Of a stretch of DNA of 64,000 nt, positions 50,201-62,646 are shown in pieces (the stretch's first letter is position 1; every line of letters starts with the position of its first letter). The stretch comes from Scortum barcoo (lineage: Eukaryota; Chordata; Actinopteri; Centrarchiformes; Terapontidae): the NCBI GenBank assembly GCA_023238725.1, contig CM041550.1, positions 9,440,440-9,504,439 of the forward strand, read 5' to 3'. A model generated the notes under the pieces. That model was given only the letters and a program-made list of their open reading frames with translations, was not told the DNA's origin and did not search any database. The translations under genes and the position numbers were made by a program.

Positions 50201-51297
50201 GAGGAACAGTGACGGGAGATGGTGGAGGAAGGTGAAGAGCGGAGAAGAAATAACAGGTGGGAGGAAGATTTATAGGTGAAAGGATGCTTAGAAGTCAGAC
50301 AAAAGAAGTGAAGACGAAGAAGCAGATAAGAGCCGTGGAAAATGACAAATGGACTACTTAATTAGCTCCGTGATTAACTTGTCTGGGCAGAAATTTTATG
50401 GCTGATGTGTTAACAGACAGTTTATCAGTCCCGCTTCATCTCCTTAAGCCGGACACACACAATTGTGATACACGCTCGAACTGACACGGGGGGAAAGATT
50501 GCCTCGAAATGAGCGGAAAAAAATCCCCGAAATATTCTTGCAGCAAGCAGAACTTTTCACTGCCGCGTCATGTTGTCATTAGATTTTGCTTTGCTAATTG
50601 CTATTTTTGCTCTCAGTCCGCTGATATCTGCAGGCCCTTGCCCGATGATTTGTTGAGCTAAGATAATCCATGTTAGCCTTCAAAGCGACACAAAATGGCG
50701 CTTGACAGCAACGCAACAATGCAATTAAGAAGAAATGTGTTTTACACTGAGCTGTGACTTCCTCATAAACTCACCAAACACATCAGCCTCTCTCAGTAGA
50801 AGCAAGGCGTTAATTTATCATTTTTACTTATTAATTTTGCCATTGTGACTTTTAATCTGGCGTTGAGGAACTTTTTTTTTACATCACCAAGCACTAATCT
50901 TTGATATGCGAGCTGATAGAAGCAGCCTTGGTGAGGAATAGACCCTTTTAGCCTCTGAAAGAACATACGATTTCACTTTACCAAGCCTCTGTCGCTACGT
51001 GACGAAGCGATGAAGTGCATTTACTGTAAGTACCCGATCAAATTTTAAAAATTTTACTGTCCATCTCTTAATGGACGGTATTTGTGTTTCAGCTCGACAG
51101 TCCACCTGCTATTTTGAGGCCACTGGAATGGAAGTGTGGAGCAAGTATGAGTGTGTTGTGTTTTTACTCTGCCTATAAGATTGTGCAAATGTGTCCTTGC
51201 CCGTATAGCTTTTTACTGTTGACTGAGATTCAGATTTTTTTGTGCCTTACAGGGGAAAAACAGTTCATAAAAGTGAGTCTTACTTTTCTCTCCCTTG

Positions 51298-51370
51298 ACA
51301 ATTCATGGTGCCCTTCAGCAAGGCACTAAACCTCCTAACAGCTCTGTCAACGTCAATAAAACACTGTGGT
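51298..51370 (+). repeat. Short teleost repeat fragment
   Basis: GGTGCCCTTCAGCAAGGCAC, then TAAACCTCCTAACAGCTC and AATAAAACA, resembles the 3' part of a fish retroelement tail. Confidence 0.4.
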
Positions 51371-54300
51371 TGTAGCTTAGAGTGTAAATGTGCATAAATC
51401 AATGCATAAATCAATCTTTTTTGGTAAAGATTTGTTTTTTTGTCAAGCTGGAAAAATCAAACAAAGACCCAGCTCATGAATCCTAGAAAGCAAAATTATT
51501 TTTTCATTAATTTCAGTGGTATATTCATCCCTGTTTCTCTGAATAACCTCCTGAGCCACAGTCTTTTTGCCGGACAGAGTCGGGGGGAGGGAAAGTACCC
51601 TTAGTGGTCTATTCTGAGGACATAGCGAAGAAAATTGCCCCCTACAGCATCTGTAGAAGGCTTTTCAGGTTTTCTGGTACAGAAGAAAAAGGTATTTTTG
51701 CTGTAATACTTCACTAGAGCCTTTATTTATTTTTTTTTTAGTTGAATAAAGAAAACCCAGTACGTCTTTGTTAATATAAACAATTATAGCCTCAAGAAAC
51801 TTTTATGTAAAGCAGGCAGATATGGATTAGGCACATCTTCTTGTGTTAAACTGTTCACCGGAGGAAAGTGAGTGAAAGATGATGGGTGGCAAGGCAGGAA
51901 TTATCACAAGACTCATCACAAAATGACTTAGCTTCCTTTTACAGATTGCAGCTAAGAAGAAGGCGGCTCTTTTCTTTCTCTAAACAGGCAGCTGAAGCGA
52001 AATAACATAAGCTCAAATGTCCCATTTTGACCTTTTGGCGCTTTCACCTCCATCATATGCTCTTCATTCAGCACATAGAGTGAGTTACTTCCTTGATCTT
52101 TATTATACGCTTTAGCTGCCATATGCTACTGGTCACACCAGGCCGAGTGAGGCTGTATCAGCAAAATCCCTGCAGGTATTAATTTGAGTTGTAGGATGTA
52201 TTTTATTGCTGATTCAACTTTTCATTTGTAAAATAAAGAATGTGTTGTTTCTTCTTCCAAACGTTACATATTCTCAATATCAAGGATAATTTTATTGTTT
52301 TCCTACTAGAGAAACCCTATCTAAACCTCTCCAAAAGCACTTTGTTGCTCTTATAAATGTTTTATTCATTAAGTTAGCCAGACCCCAAAGTGACTGATAC
52401 GGTCAGGGTTTGATAGCTTTTGATAGCACACAATATTAAGTTTAACTTGCGTCATTTACAAGTAAGTAAAGTTATCAATAACTGAAACTCAGATGTTCAG
52501 TTTATATCTTCTGTTGCTGGGGAAGAGGCAGAAATACTAGTTTAAGTGGTAGATATCAAATAAATCAACATTAAGATTTTGTGATTTTTCATAAACTTTT
52601 TCATGCAACTAATTGACATCCTGATTCAGAACTATGAGGTTCATGAGCTCACATTATTGATTTGCACTATTCATTATACACATACATTAGCCTTTAGGCA
52701 CGTATTGCCTGTGCATCAATAAATCCAATCCACCAGATGCTGCATCTGCCTCTTCTCTTTTGGATATCTTATATTGAAAAACTTGAATTGAATGTTCATG
52801 TACTGGAGTGTTATGTACTGGATCTTTGAATAAGTGGTTCTTACTTATGTTATTACACATTTGTGTTTAAGCATTTATGCAGTTGTTTTTGGTGATCCAC
52901 TGCAACAGTCAGTAGTGTCAGATATTTGTGATTTTTTTTTTCTGTGAATACCTGTGAATACGATGGAAGATGGAAATAACTGTAAAAAAAATCCATCTCA
53001 GAGAGTGTCAGTTCTGAAAAGCAAGCTTCGTATCAAGAATTATTAATGAAGATAAATCAGTGGTTGTTTGGATTAGTATAAAAATAAATCGCACTACTGT
53101 AATACCTTATGGAGTTACAAGTTACACCACAATGTGAAATGCTCAGCAGCATCTGTCCAGCGTCCAGCTCCGCTCGCCTGCTCACTGTTCGTCTTCATTC
53201 TTCAGAGAGGACGCATCAGCCTCAGCCATCCCTCTGGCAAAGTGCCACAGGCTTTTTGCCAAGTGCAACAGATCTGCTGTCTACTGAGACGCCTGACGTC
53301 CAACTCTATCACATCACCCTCTCGTACGGCCTCACTCCTCGCTGGACACAATGCCTCGAGGACAGTATATTATCTGGACGATATATCATATTGTCTGCTA
53401 TCCGAGGAGTTTTCCACTTCCTTCTTCTCTCCTATTTTATTAACCCTCTGCACATCTTCCTTCTCTAAGTTTGTTCTCATCTCCTTGACAATTTTTCTGT
53501 CATACCTAAACCTGTAATTTCTTTTTGAATACAGAGCAAATGTATTGCAGGTTAATTAGCAGGGATGAGATACTGTACTGCATTGCAGCCTCAGTTTGTG
53601 TTTCAGGCAGATCGAAAGGCATAGTTTCACATGATAATGTTGCCTAATGCCTCTCTAATCCCCAAACCCAGCATGCTGACATCTCATTATCCTTGCTAAT
53701 GGCCCCGTTCAAGCCTTAACCCGCCAGGTGGTGCTGTTTCATTCACACATGCAGCACGCTCTTCCTCACAAACATACAGACCATATATGCTAAATGCAGT
53801 CATCTGCAGCTCAACAGGCCTCCAGGAAGCCAGGCCACACTTCCTCCCTTCCTCTTGAACCGCCACTGACACCCTGAGCCTGGCCACCAGTCAGGAGGAT
53901 CTCGTTGGGTCTGGAAATCAGCCACGAAGCTCAAAGTGACCTTCACCGTAAAACAGACAGCACTGAGACATAACAACCGGACAGCAGTCTCATCTCTCGT
54001 GTTTTATGGCTCTTTTAATATTGAGAGTGCTCCTCGATGGAGGCTCACGCAGGGACACAGCGGTGATACAGGCAACAGAAGGGATGGTGACATTTCAGGG
54101 GCGATGCAGAATATACTGCCGTGGCTTCTGGGTGGAGACGGAGTGGGCATTTTATGAGGAGACTGTGCAGTTTTGTGTGCTGCGAGGTCTCCGTGGAGGC
54201 TTCATTCATACTGATGTTCCCTTCAGAGCTGAGTCATGCAAAGCTCCATTGACTCCTGACTCTGATCCATTTAGGCTGTAAGGGCTTACAGCCGTCACAT

Positions 54301-54587
54301 ATTCTACTCAGTTCTATTCGATTCTTTCACTCTGTTTAACGCTTTTCTGCTCCTCTGTGCTCCGTCCTAATGGTATTCTGTTCCTGTTTTGTGTGATGTA
54401 ACCCCACAGACCTGTCAACTGAGCTTATAGCCTGCCATGGGACAAATGTGTTTTTTTTATTGGATTTAAATTGATTGTTGTATAACACTGTTAATAAAGG
54501 TTATTATTACTTTTTGTTTTTTTTTTAGATACAAAACATCAGTCATGTAATTGTCACTGTTTAGGCTTTGTATGATTTCTTCCATGC

Positions 54588-55135
54588 TAGCAGCATGGAT
54601 GGCAATGTTGGCCAGTAACTCTACTCAGTTTTGAAGTCAGTCACTTTGGTTCTTACTGAAATATCTCAAAAACTATACAATGGATATTCATGCTCCTGAG
54701 AGAATGAATCTCACTGACTTTGGTGATCTCTTGACTTCACTTCTTGACCTGCAGCACCACCATAAAGTTCACATTTTCCTGTTTATGTGTGGATTATCTC
54801 AACATCTATTTAAATTTGGAAGACGTCGATGCACCACATGTTGAATTGTTACGGCTTTGGCGACTTTTCCTTCAGTGCCAACATCACGTCAAAATGTCCG
54901 TTTGTCCAATACTTTGGTTTGTGACCCAAACTTGTAAAACTGATGACGCTCCCGTCACCCTCAGCTGTAATGTGTGTTTGGTGGTTTGCAAATGCTAGCA
55001 GACTGACAAGCTGAACTAAGATGGTGAACAAGGTGGGCATTTTAACTACTAAACATCAGCATTTTAGTATGTTACATTCACTGTGAGTATGCTGATATAC
55101 AGCTTCACAGAGCCAACTAGCATGGCATTTGTGAC
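54588..55135 (+). repeat. Teleost interspersed repeat (GGCAATGTTGGCCAGTA family)
   Basis: In order: GGCAATGTTGGCCAGTAACT, CTGAAATATCTCAAAAACTA, TTTGGTGATCTCTTGACTTC, TTGTCCAATACTTTGGTTTG, CTGAACTAAGATGGTGAACA and ACTAAACATCAGCATTTTAG. This is a common percomorph repeat of uncertain class. A segment at about 54780-54880 repeats the middle part, suggesting an internal rearrangement. Confidence 0.65.
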
Positions 55136-55559
55136 ATTCATCTATCCATTATGACTTCTTTTTTTTTGTTTGTTTTTACAACCCTTAGTCAGAAATTGTG
55201 ATGTTAAAGTGTTATGACTGACTCAAGTTAATGGGAGGTGCATGAACTTAGTTGGTAGTTAGTTGGCTACTTTGTCGATTTATATGCTAAAGACCAGCCG
55301 TACCTCAATGTGTCATATGTGTTTTTTCCACTAAACACAAGCATGTAGACATATTTTCTTTCAATATTTTCACCCCCTGGCAACTGCAAAGGTACCCCCT
55401 CTGGTACAATTACCCGTGGTTGGTGGTGGCTACCCTTTTATTTCATTGTACTCCATTCTCGGAGCGCAGACAGTGAGCAGTAATATTGAATGTATTGCGA
55501 GTGCAGTGACTAGTGCTCACTGTAGCAGTACCTTGCTCCCAGTCAGCAGTTATTGACTC

Positions 55560-56590
55560 CTGTTTTCTCCAGCAGACTTCCCTTCACTCTCGAAGTCTCT
55601 GTGGACTGCAGAGCTAAATGACAAATCGCTCCTTCACACATCCCCTCATGCACAGCTACACAGGCCGCTCAGCAATTTGTTGCAGCACCACCGGCTACAG
55701 CCCTGCTTCAAAAAACACAAGCTTCCCATCTCGTGCGCTTGCTTGTGTGTTTGCTTGTGTGTTTTCAACGCATAATCAGCCAAAAGTCCAAAAGCCAAAA
55801 GGGGTCGCATTTTTTCAAAGACGCAGCACTTTCGGCGCAGAAATCATTGATTTCTGTGCAAAATGCACGAAATATGCGGGGCTTGCATGATTTCTTAATC
55901 CCCACATTTTCGTTGCAAAAAAGTAACATATATCTTCACAGAAAGTGAAGCAAGAGCAGCCATTTTCCTCCTGTTGCCTTGGGAACGTTATGAAGTGACG
56001 TCATCGGAAAGGCTGCAAACCCCGCGAAGAAGACATGATGACGTCAGCAAATCAGTCTCATTTGCCAACAAAAATAATAATAATCATTCTTTTTGTTAAG
56101 CTACTTGTTTGACTCATCAACGTTTTGACAGTTTGAGCCATGTGTTTATTAAGGTCTGAAATAAAATAAGATGAGAACTTAATTATTCCAGCACTTTCTG
56201 TGATGTAGTATGCTTGCTTATCATAGGAAGTCATTAGAAATGACTCTTTACATTAAGGTAGTAGCCTTAGTGAGAACAGAGTGTTGAGGGAATCACTTTT
56301 TTTTTTCTTACTCATCAAACCACTTAGTTTTTGCAAGTTCCCAAAATTTTGCAATTTTTGCAAAGTTCCCGCAATTTTTGCAAATTCCCACAATTTTTGC
56401 AAATTCCCAATTTTGCAATTTCATTGCATAAAATTGCATAAATATCCTGCATATACCATCCGATTTTTTAAGAAAACGTGCCACATAATCAAGGATTTCT
56501 TTTTCACAAACAAACTTCGCATTTTTCTGGAAGGACTGCCAATTATCCCAGAAGAGGAGGAGAGCCAAAGCTAAGGGCGTCACGCACACA
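55560..56590. repeat. Probable fish interspersed repeat region with GCAATTTTTGCAAATTCCC tandem units
   Basis: At 56330-56425 five to six imperfect units of about 18 bp (TTTTTGCAAATTCCCACAA-like) occur in tandem. The flanks include ATCATTGATTTCTG, a GACGTCATCGG and a GATGACGTCAGC site, and a GGACTGCCAATTATCCCAGA block. From memory these sequences recur in fish genomes as one repeat, but I cannot assign its class. The open frame on either strand is driven by the tandem units. Confidence 0.45.
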
Positions 56591-57432
56591 ACCTTGTGTA
56601 TTGATCTGACGTTACATCAAACCCATTTATCTGCCTCCCCCACCGTCTGCCCGATATTGTCCAAGAGATCATTGAATCCTACAGCCTGTCCCTGCCCCGG
56701 GCGATTATCCGGGCTGATCGATATTTTCCTCCCTTTTGCTTCTGCTTGATCTCCTCTCCATGCTGCTCGGATCAATCACCTGCGCTCAGCGTGAGATTTC
56801 ACAAACATGTAAGCCCTGCGGTGTTTTTAAGGTTTGGGTCAGCACTGGAAGTGGCTGTTGTTCAGATCGCGACGTCCATCCTCCATTCCAGGTGTCTGAC
56901 TTGTGGTTTTTGGACTTTTTGCGGTTAGATTAAAATTTGATAGGATGCCGCGATTCAGGCTGTTTTGGCTAGCGTCATGTCGGACTCATTGGAGCCCACG
57001 ACCCTGCGTGATTCACACCAAGTCCAAGGTCTGCTCTGTTCATCTTCAACCAGTTGTGATTTCCACCTGGGCCACTGGCTACATGAGTCATTACACACAC
57101 ACAGATCAATAGGGTTTAATCCAGTGGCTGTCACCTGCCCACTAACATCCAAGGACAATATTTCACACAAGCGACTACACACCAACTCACACTCGCACAG
57201 ACGCACTTTCAGAATTGTTGACAGTGAAGCTCAGTGATGCTGCAGAGGGGATTATGACTGACAAAAAGAGATTTGTAAATGTGACTGATGCGCCGTGTCC
57301 TAGAGCCTCCTCCGGCCTGCACCCTGTTCACTCTCCTTTATGAAACATTGCTCACATCGCAGTTAATAACGCCGACTTGCTGAGTTTTGACCGTGCCCTG
57401 CCTTCCCTCCTCCCTCCCTTCATGTCTTTCAG

Positions 57433-57702
57433 CCGGAAGGAAAGACCCCATCCCTCGCCCACCCTCTCCCCTGCTGCTAGCTAGCACCAGCATGGCAGAC
57501 AGTCGACAGCCAGAGGACGGTGCCCCACAGTGGGACCCGTCAGGGGGGCAGGAGCCCACCGGCAACCACGGAGCCAACGGCTACTCTTCCTCCGCCTACA
57601 GGACCTGCCAGCCTGGTGGCGCCCACATGGCCACGGCATCCTACTCCGCCAGGGAGAACGGCTTCAACGGGGAGCTTACCGGTGCCCATGCCGTAACTGC
57701 AG
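57433..57702 (+). CDS. map2: map2 first coding exon (whole exon; ATG at 57492)
   Basis: Seen: the acceptor is TTCATGTCTTTCAG ending at 57432; the donor is GCAG|GTAAGA at 57703. The ATG at 57492-57494 has A at -3 and G at +4, a strong initiation context. Seventy codons plus one base are coding, starting MADSRQPEDGAPQW and including ENGFNGELTGAHAVTA. Family knowledge: mammalian MAP2 starts MADERKDEAKAPHW and has ENGINGELTSADRETA in the same place; tau (MAPT) lacks this block, so map2 is favoured. MAP2 is a neuronal, mainly dendritic microtubule-stabilising protein. The PKA-RII binding segment and the tubulin-binding repeats lie in later exons beyond the window. The middle of the exon is much diverged and shorter than in mammals. 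Confidence 0.9.
57492..57702 (+). CDS. map2: MAP2 N-terminal coding segment, residues 1-70
   Basis: This is the coding part of the exon. The start is chosen because it gives the conserved MAD N terminus and has the best initiation context. The 59 bp of exon upstream carry no in-frame ATG, although that frame stays open. The exon ends in phase 1 and its continuation is outside the window. Confidence 0.88.
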
Positions 57703-60090
57703 GTAAGATGTGTTTGTAATTTTCTGATTGTTTGGTTGTTGTCAGAGGCTCACCTGGCATCTACTGATATTTATGGATGGATTGTTCAGGTAAGAGCATG
57801 TGATGGGGTCAGTGAGCACATTATTCTGTAATCACTGATGAACTTTGCAGGGAGGGAAGGCTGGGAAAATTGTGCGGAGATCCTACGGAAGCCCCTTTTG
57901 GTCCAGTAAAGAAAAGAAAAACCGACTAGGCCCCACTCATGAGTCATAATATTTTACTTAGAGTCACTTAAATTGTCATTTTAACAGGGCATCTCATAAT
58001 TCTGACTGACGAAATGAGCTTTCGGGGGCATTTAGCGCCTTTGTTAGTGAGTCGATAGTAGAGAGGAAGATAGAGAACGACAGCAGAACTCAGACCGGGG
58101 AAGTTGTGGTTTATTGTTGCTGCTTTAAAATGTTAGACCACCAGCACCCTTAGAAAGTCCATTTTTGTGTTATTTAATGTATTATGTTTTTTGTTTTGTC
58201 ATTATATATATTCGATCAGCTGTTTTTTTTTATTTTACTGGCAGAAATTGGCTGCCATAGATCCAATTTGAATTAGTATAAAAAAGGAAAGTATCAAGTA
58301 ACAGTAAATTTAATTTCATAGCAAATGCCTTGAAATGTTATTTTACGAAGAAATATAATTTTTTTATGATTAAAATAAAAATATTTGGTTTAAATTTACT
58401 TCCATGTATATGAGTCTGGCCCATGATACACAGGCCCCAAAGCACCATGGTTTAAAGACTTATTTCTGTTGTTGTCAGAGGCGCATTTGACTGCATCAGC
58501 AAAAAGAGCAAATGTGATGCGACTCCGAACCCACTTATGGCTAATGCAGATGTGGAAATCCACAGCATTACCATAAGTATGTGGATCAAACCAGGTAAAA
58601 CATGCAAATCCAAAAGACGACTGGGAGCTAGTGGATGGGCAGGCTCATGGGGAAAGATGTTAGTATGTTGATGTCAGCTTTAAAGGATGCAAACATAGAA
58701 GAAGAGAGAAACTGAGGTCTGTGGCTATGTGTGATTTAGAGAGTAAAATCTCATTTGGAGGCATTAAATTAGTAGCAGGCGTGTGCAAATTCAAGGTGAA
58801 AGCACCAACAAATGGCACAAGTTGGCCAGCTGACACTTTCATTTTTGCTGTTAATTTTATGTCCAGAGATAATAACACAGAAAAGTGGTTCATCAATAAG
58901 TTATGTGTCTCTAGTTTGTGTCAGTCATAGAAAATCAGACCAGCTCGTCAACTCCACTTGAAAGCGGCACTTACTTTTTGATAGTGGAGAGGAAATATCA
59001 CTGTGTGCGTGTGTGTGTGTTAGTTTTGTCTACGACTTTTGACAGCTTTTTTTGTGTCGTTTCATGATGTGCTTGCACACGTGTGTGAGTCTACGTGCTC
59101 GACAGTGATGTGTGTGTTGACGTGTGTGCGTCTCGTTTTGTGCGTGGGCCTGCAGCGCTCTGAGTCCTCACTAGAATCACATACTGTTATTAACAGTGCT
59201 ATAATTAACACATAAAATCTGTGTCTCTGCCCCTCTACAACCCCCCCTACCCCACCCTTACTCACACCCTGGAGACGAGAACAATAATGTACCAATGGGG
59301 TAACCATGGAAACGGCTCCCCTACAATTTACTTGGCTAGGGCTTTTGTTCTTTTTCGCCTGTAGCTTGCCACAGATGAAACCATTTAGTGTGCGATGACA
59401 AGACGCCCATTTTCAGGGTTTTAATTTACACCAGTTTTGAAGGATGATAACAGTGATTTTGGGTGTAGCTGCCCATTGTCATTTGACCATTTTGATGCCC
59501 ATCTTTAGATAGTTAGTTCAAATTTTCAAGTAAAAGATCAGTAGTGTAGATGACTACGCCCACCTCCAACAATATTTTTCTGTTTTTTAATTTTTTTCTT
59601 CAGTGTTTATATGTTGAAAAAAGAGTCATTGCATGGTAGTCACATAATGACTCAATTATATGTCAACAGACTTCAACGCTCAGAAAGACAATGTTGAAAA
59701 GGTCTTTACCTTTCCACTTGTGCGTGTAATTCTTTTTTTTAATTTTATTTTATTTGCTGGCCTACTGTGACCAGAGACGTGTGAAGAGGCTCTCCAGTAA
59801 ACATAGTGCGTGGGTAGAAAAACACTTCCATCTCACCTGTAAATATCAACATAATTTCTCGTGAGTGTGCAGGCTGTCTGTTGTGACACAGTAACTAAAC
59901 AAATCTTACTACTACTCATTTGATATCTTTTACTCTTCATATTATTTCTATAATATATTTTAGTTTATATTAGTTTTTTTAATCACAATTTTAACCACAA
60001 CTTATGATTATTTTAGTTGGTTATGAAGACTGACAAATATAGTCTGGTCAATTTCTGCCTGTGAAATCAAGCAAGTTTTGTCTTTCACAC

Positions 60091-60345
60091 ATTCAAATTC
60101 AAATTCAAATTTATTTATTTAGAGCCCAAAATCACAAACATTGTTTGCCTCGGAGGGCTTTACAATCTGTACAGTTGTGACACCCTCTGTCCTTAGACCC
60201 TCGAACCGGAGTCAGGAAAAACTTCAAAAAACCCTTTATGGGAAAAAGAAGAAACCTGAGGAAGAGCCACAGATGAGGGATCCCTCTCCCTGGGACGGAC
60301 AGACGTGCAATAGATGCCACATGTACAGAGAACATCATCAATCAT
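60091..60345 (-). repeat. Teleost interspersed repeat (TTTATTTATTTAGAGCCCAAAATCAC family)
   Basis: It has a pentamer-like start, ATTCAAATTCAAATTCAAAT, then TTTATTTATTTAGAGCC, GGGCTTTACAATCTGTACAG, GTCAGGAAAAACTTC and AAGAAGAAACCTGAGGAAGA. These blocks occur in order in a very common fish repeat. A simple-repeat start suggests a retroelement 3' tail on the minus strand (inference). Confidence 0.6.
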
Positions 60346-62623
60346 ATTATGGAATTATACATGAGTCGTAATAAGCTGTAGCTATACTGAGTTCATTGGT
60401 TTAGTCCATGTTTGAAGGTATCACAGGTAATGGAAATGAGTCTGTGAGTCCAGGTGCATCTCTAGATGTCCTCATATGGAGCTCTGGGCCACTCGACCTT
60501 CTCTCCACAAGCACAGACACAGATCATGTCCCCACCAGGCCAGTGACACATATATCAAGTAAATAACCTGCTTATTATCCAGACCACCATTCTTAGAGAT
60601 GACACACACTTTTTAAATCCAGGGGTCTTGTTGCATTACATCAATGCACTGCTCTCTAAAAAAAGGATGTGAAGCTACCTTATAGCTGGTGGGCCAACAT
60701 AATTAGCAACAGGGGAAGGCCTTGTGTCTTCCTCTGGGTCATTATTAGCACATATCAAAGATGTGAGAGCTGTAAAACAGCCTTCTTCTAACTTCACGAC
60801 GACACCCTTCGGTATAAAATGGATAAAACGAATGACTTCCAAATGAAAGTAGCCTCACACATGAAGACAAACTCGCCCTCTCCTTCACCTTTTGTCTGAC
60901 AGTAATCTGTGATAATGGTAATCACATGTATCAGTACATGTTGTGTAAGCATCCGCATGAAAACGACATGTCCGTTGAGGCAGCTGCGTATCGGAAGCCG
61001 TGTTCGTCTGCACAGCATCTTGTCAGCATACATTAGCATTGCTCAGGAGCGGGGCAGGGCGGGAGTAAGTGGGGCGGGATGGGTGGCAGAAGGGCTGATG
61101 CTGGCACTCGGCGCGCCTCGTCTCCCTGTGAAAAGCTCTTCAGATACAACGAGAACTGTTGGAGCACAAAATTGCCCTCTTGACTTTCCTTTGAGACGAA
61201 GCTAAAAAAAATAGCCAGTTAGCTGTGCTGGAAGTGGTCAAGGGAAAGAGATGGATGGAGGGAGACAGAAGGAAACAGTGAGTTAATAGAAATAGAAAGA
61301 AATAGAAAGCAAAGGGTTGTTGAGCTTATTCTAGCGAGCGGTTGGCTTGGACAAACCCAGGAAGCCCTTGTGTTATATTAGGGATAATGCCCTGACTCAG
61401 TCATTGAGCCGATGCAAGTAACTGAGCATAAACCCGAAAGGATTTTCTGCTGTTAAAGTTCCTCATCTCATAAATCTAAATCAGTGTCAAATGAGGCTGT
61501 AGTGTAGTGAGGCTGTAATAAAATCTAGAGCTCAATCTATAGTTGTCTAAATCTCCAAGATTCACTGAATGAAACTGAGATCCCTGATTTTAAAAATGCT
61601 TTTTACAAATGTGTTCATATTTCTGACAGGTTAAAAAAAATATTTAAGGAGTCTAATACGACACAAAACAATATTTTAAAGAGCACTTTTATGACATTAT
61701 CAAATCCACCGTTTTTCATGGTTCCTCCAGTAGAAAGAATCCAGGCGAAACTTGAAAACCTTGTGTGATGTGAAACAATACTCCCTCCATCGCTCCACTC
61801 AGGTCGCTGAAAGGTTTTCATGAGTGATGATGCATCAGCTTCTTCTCCTTCAGTCTCTGCTTCTGAAACTTGTTGAGCTCTTCTTAGTGGAGGTGGAGTG
61901 TGTATGACCACTGTCTCATAATCAGATGTGTGACCTCGATACAGTGGATGCCACCAGTCAGACTGAAGACCGTGACAGGTACATGTGCTGCATCGGTAGA
62001 GTTAATTCATCTGAGTGTTGCAAAGATGCAATGTCAATGAAATTATGCCCCATGACCAGAAAGGACTAAACATGCACTGAACAATAAGGACTTTGTCATT
62101 TGCACCATGCAGATCTCCTAATTATGTGAAAGCATGAATGGACTTCTATAAATAAGATGACCTATCTTTATACTTTCCTGTCAAGCGACATCTTGCGGTG
62201 ATGTGTTGAAGGGCACCGTGACACCGATATTGTCACTTTACATGCCCTCTTTTGTACAACGAGGCATTCCTTGTAGTCTGGTAATAGCAAAATATATTAT
62301 TTTCCACTCAGGTCATGGTTTAATGTGACTGTGTTGGCTTTGTTATATTCGCTCCAATTTATTTCATGTATCAGGAGAATTTTAGCAGGTTAGGTCTGAA
62401 TTTTCAGCCGCGTCACAGCCACCGTTCCCTCCACGCTGGAGGCTACAGACAGAGAGGCTGAAACGATTACGTGCCACAATGCTGGCATCTGAATTACGTT
62501 GGGACCCAAATCAGTGGCCCGCCAGTCTGTTGCTATGGTAACCACTTGCTTTACACATTTTGGGTGCCTGCTGGTATCATACCAAACGGCACTCCTGCTC
62601 TCCCCTTGCCCTCTCAGCCCTGC

Positions 62624-62646
62624 TGTGTGTGTGTGTGTGTGTGTGT
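62624..62646 (+). repeat. (GT)n microsatellite
   Basis: GT run in the map2 intron after the first coding exon. Confidence 0.85.

Larger units (their letters stand above)
46946..57432 (+). other. map2: Presumed map2 5'-UTR intron, distal part
   Basis: It holds repeat copy 3 (49.4 kb), the CA/GA/GGA cluster (50.0-50.2 kb), a non-repetitive candidate regulatory stretch (50340-50760), a short repeat fragment (51.3 kb), the 54.6-55.1 kb repeat and the 55.6-56.6 kb repeat region. No coding exon is supported before 57433. Confidence 0.45.

Noticed and set aside
53109..53517. Overlapping 119- and 127-residue + strand frames
   Set aside because: No recognisable motif, no splice context and no similarity known to me; likely chance in a stop-poor stretch.
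56308..56589. Repeated-peptide frame on the minus strand
   Set aside because: The frame is kept open by an 18-bp tandem repeat (a multiple of three), not by evident protein selection.
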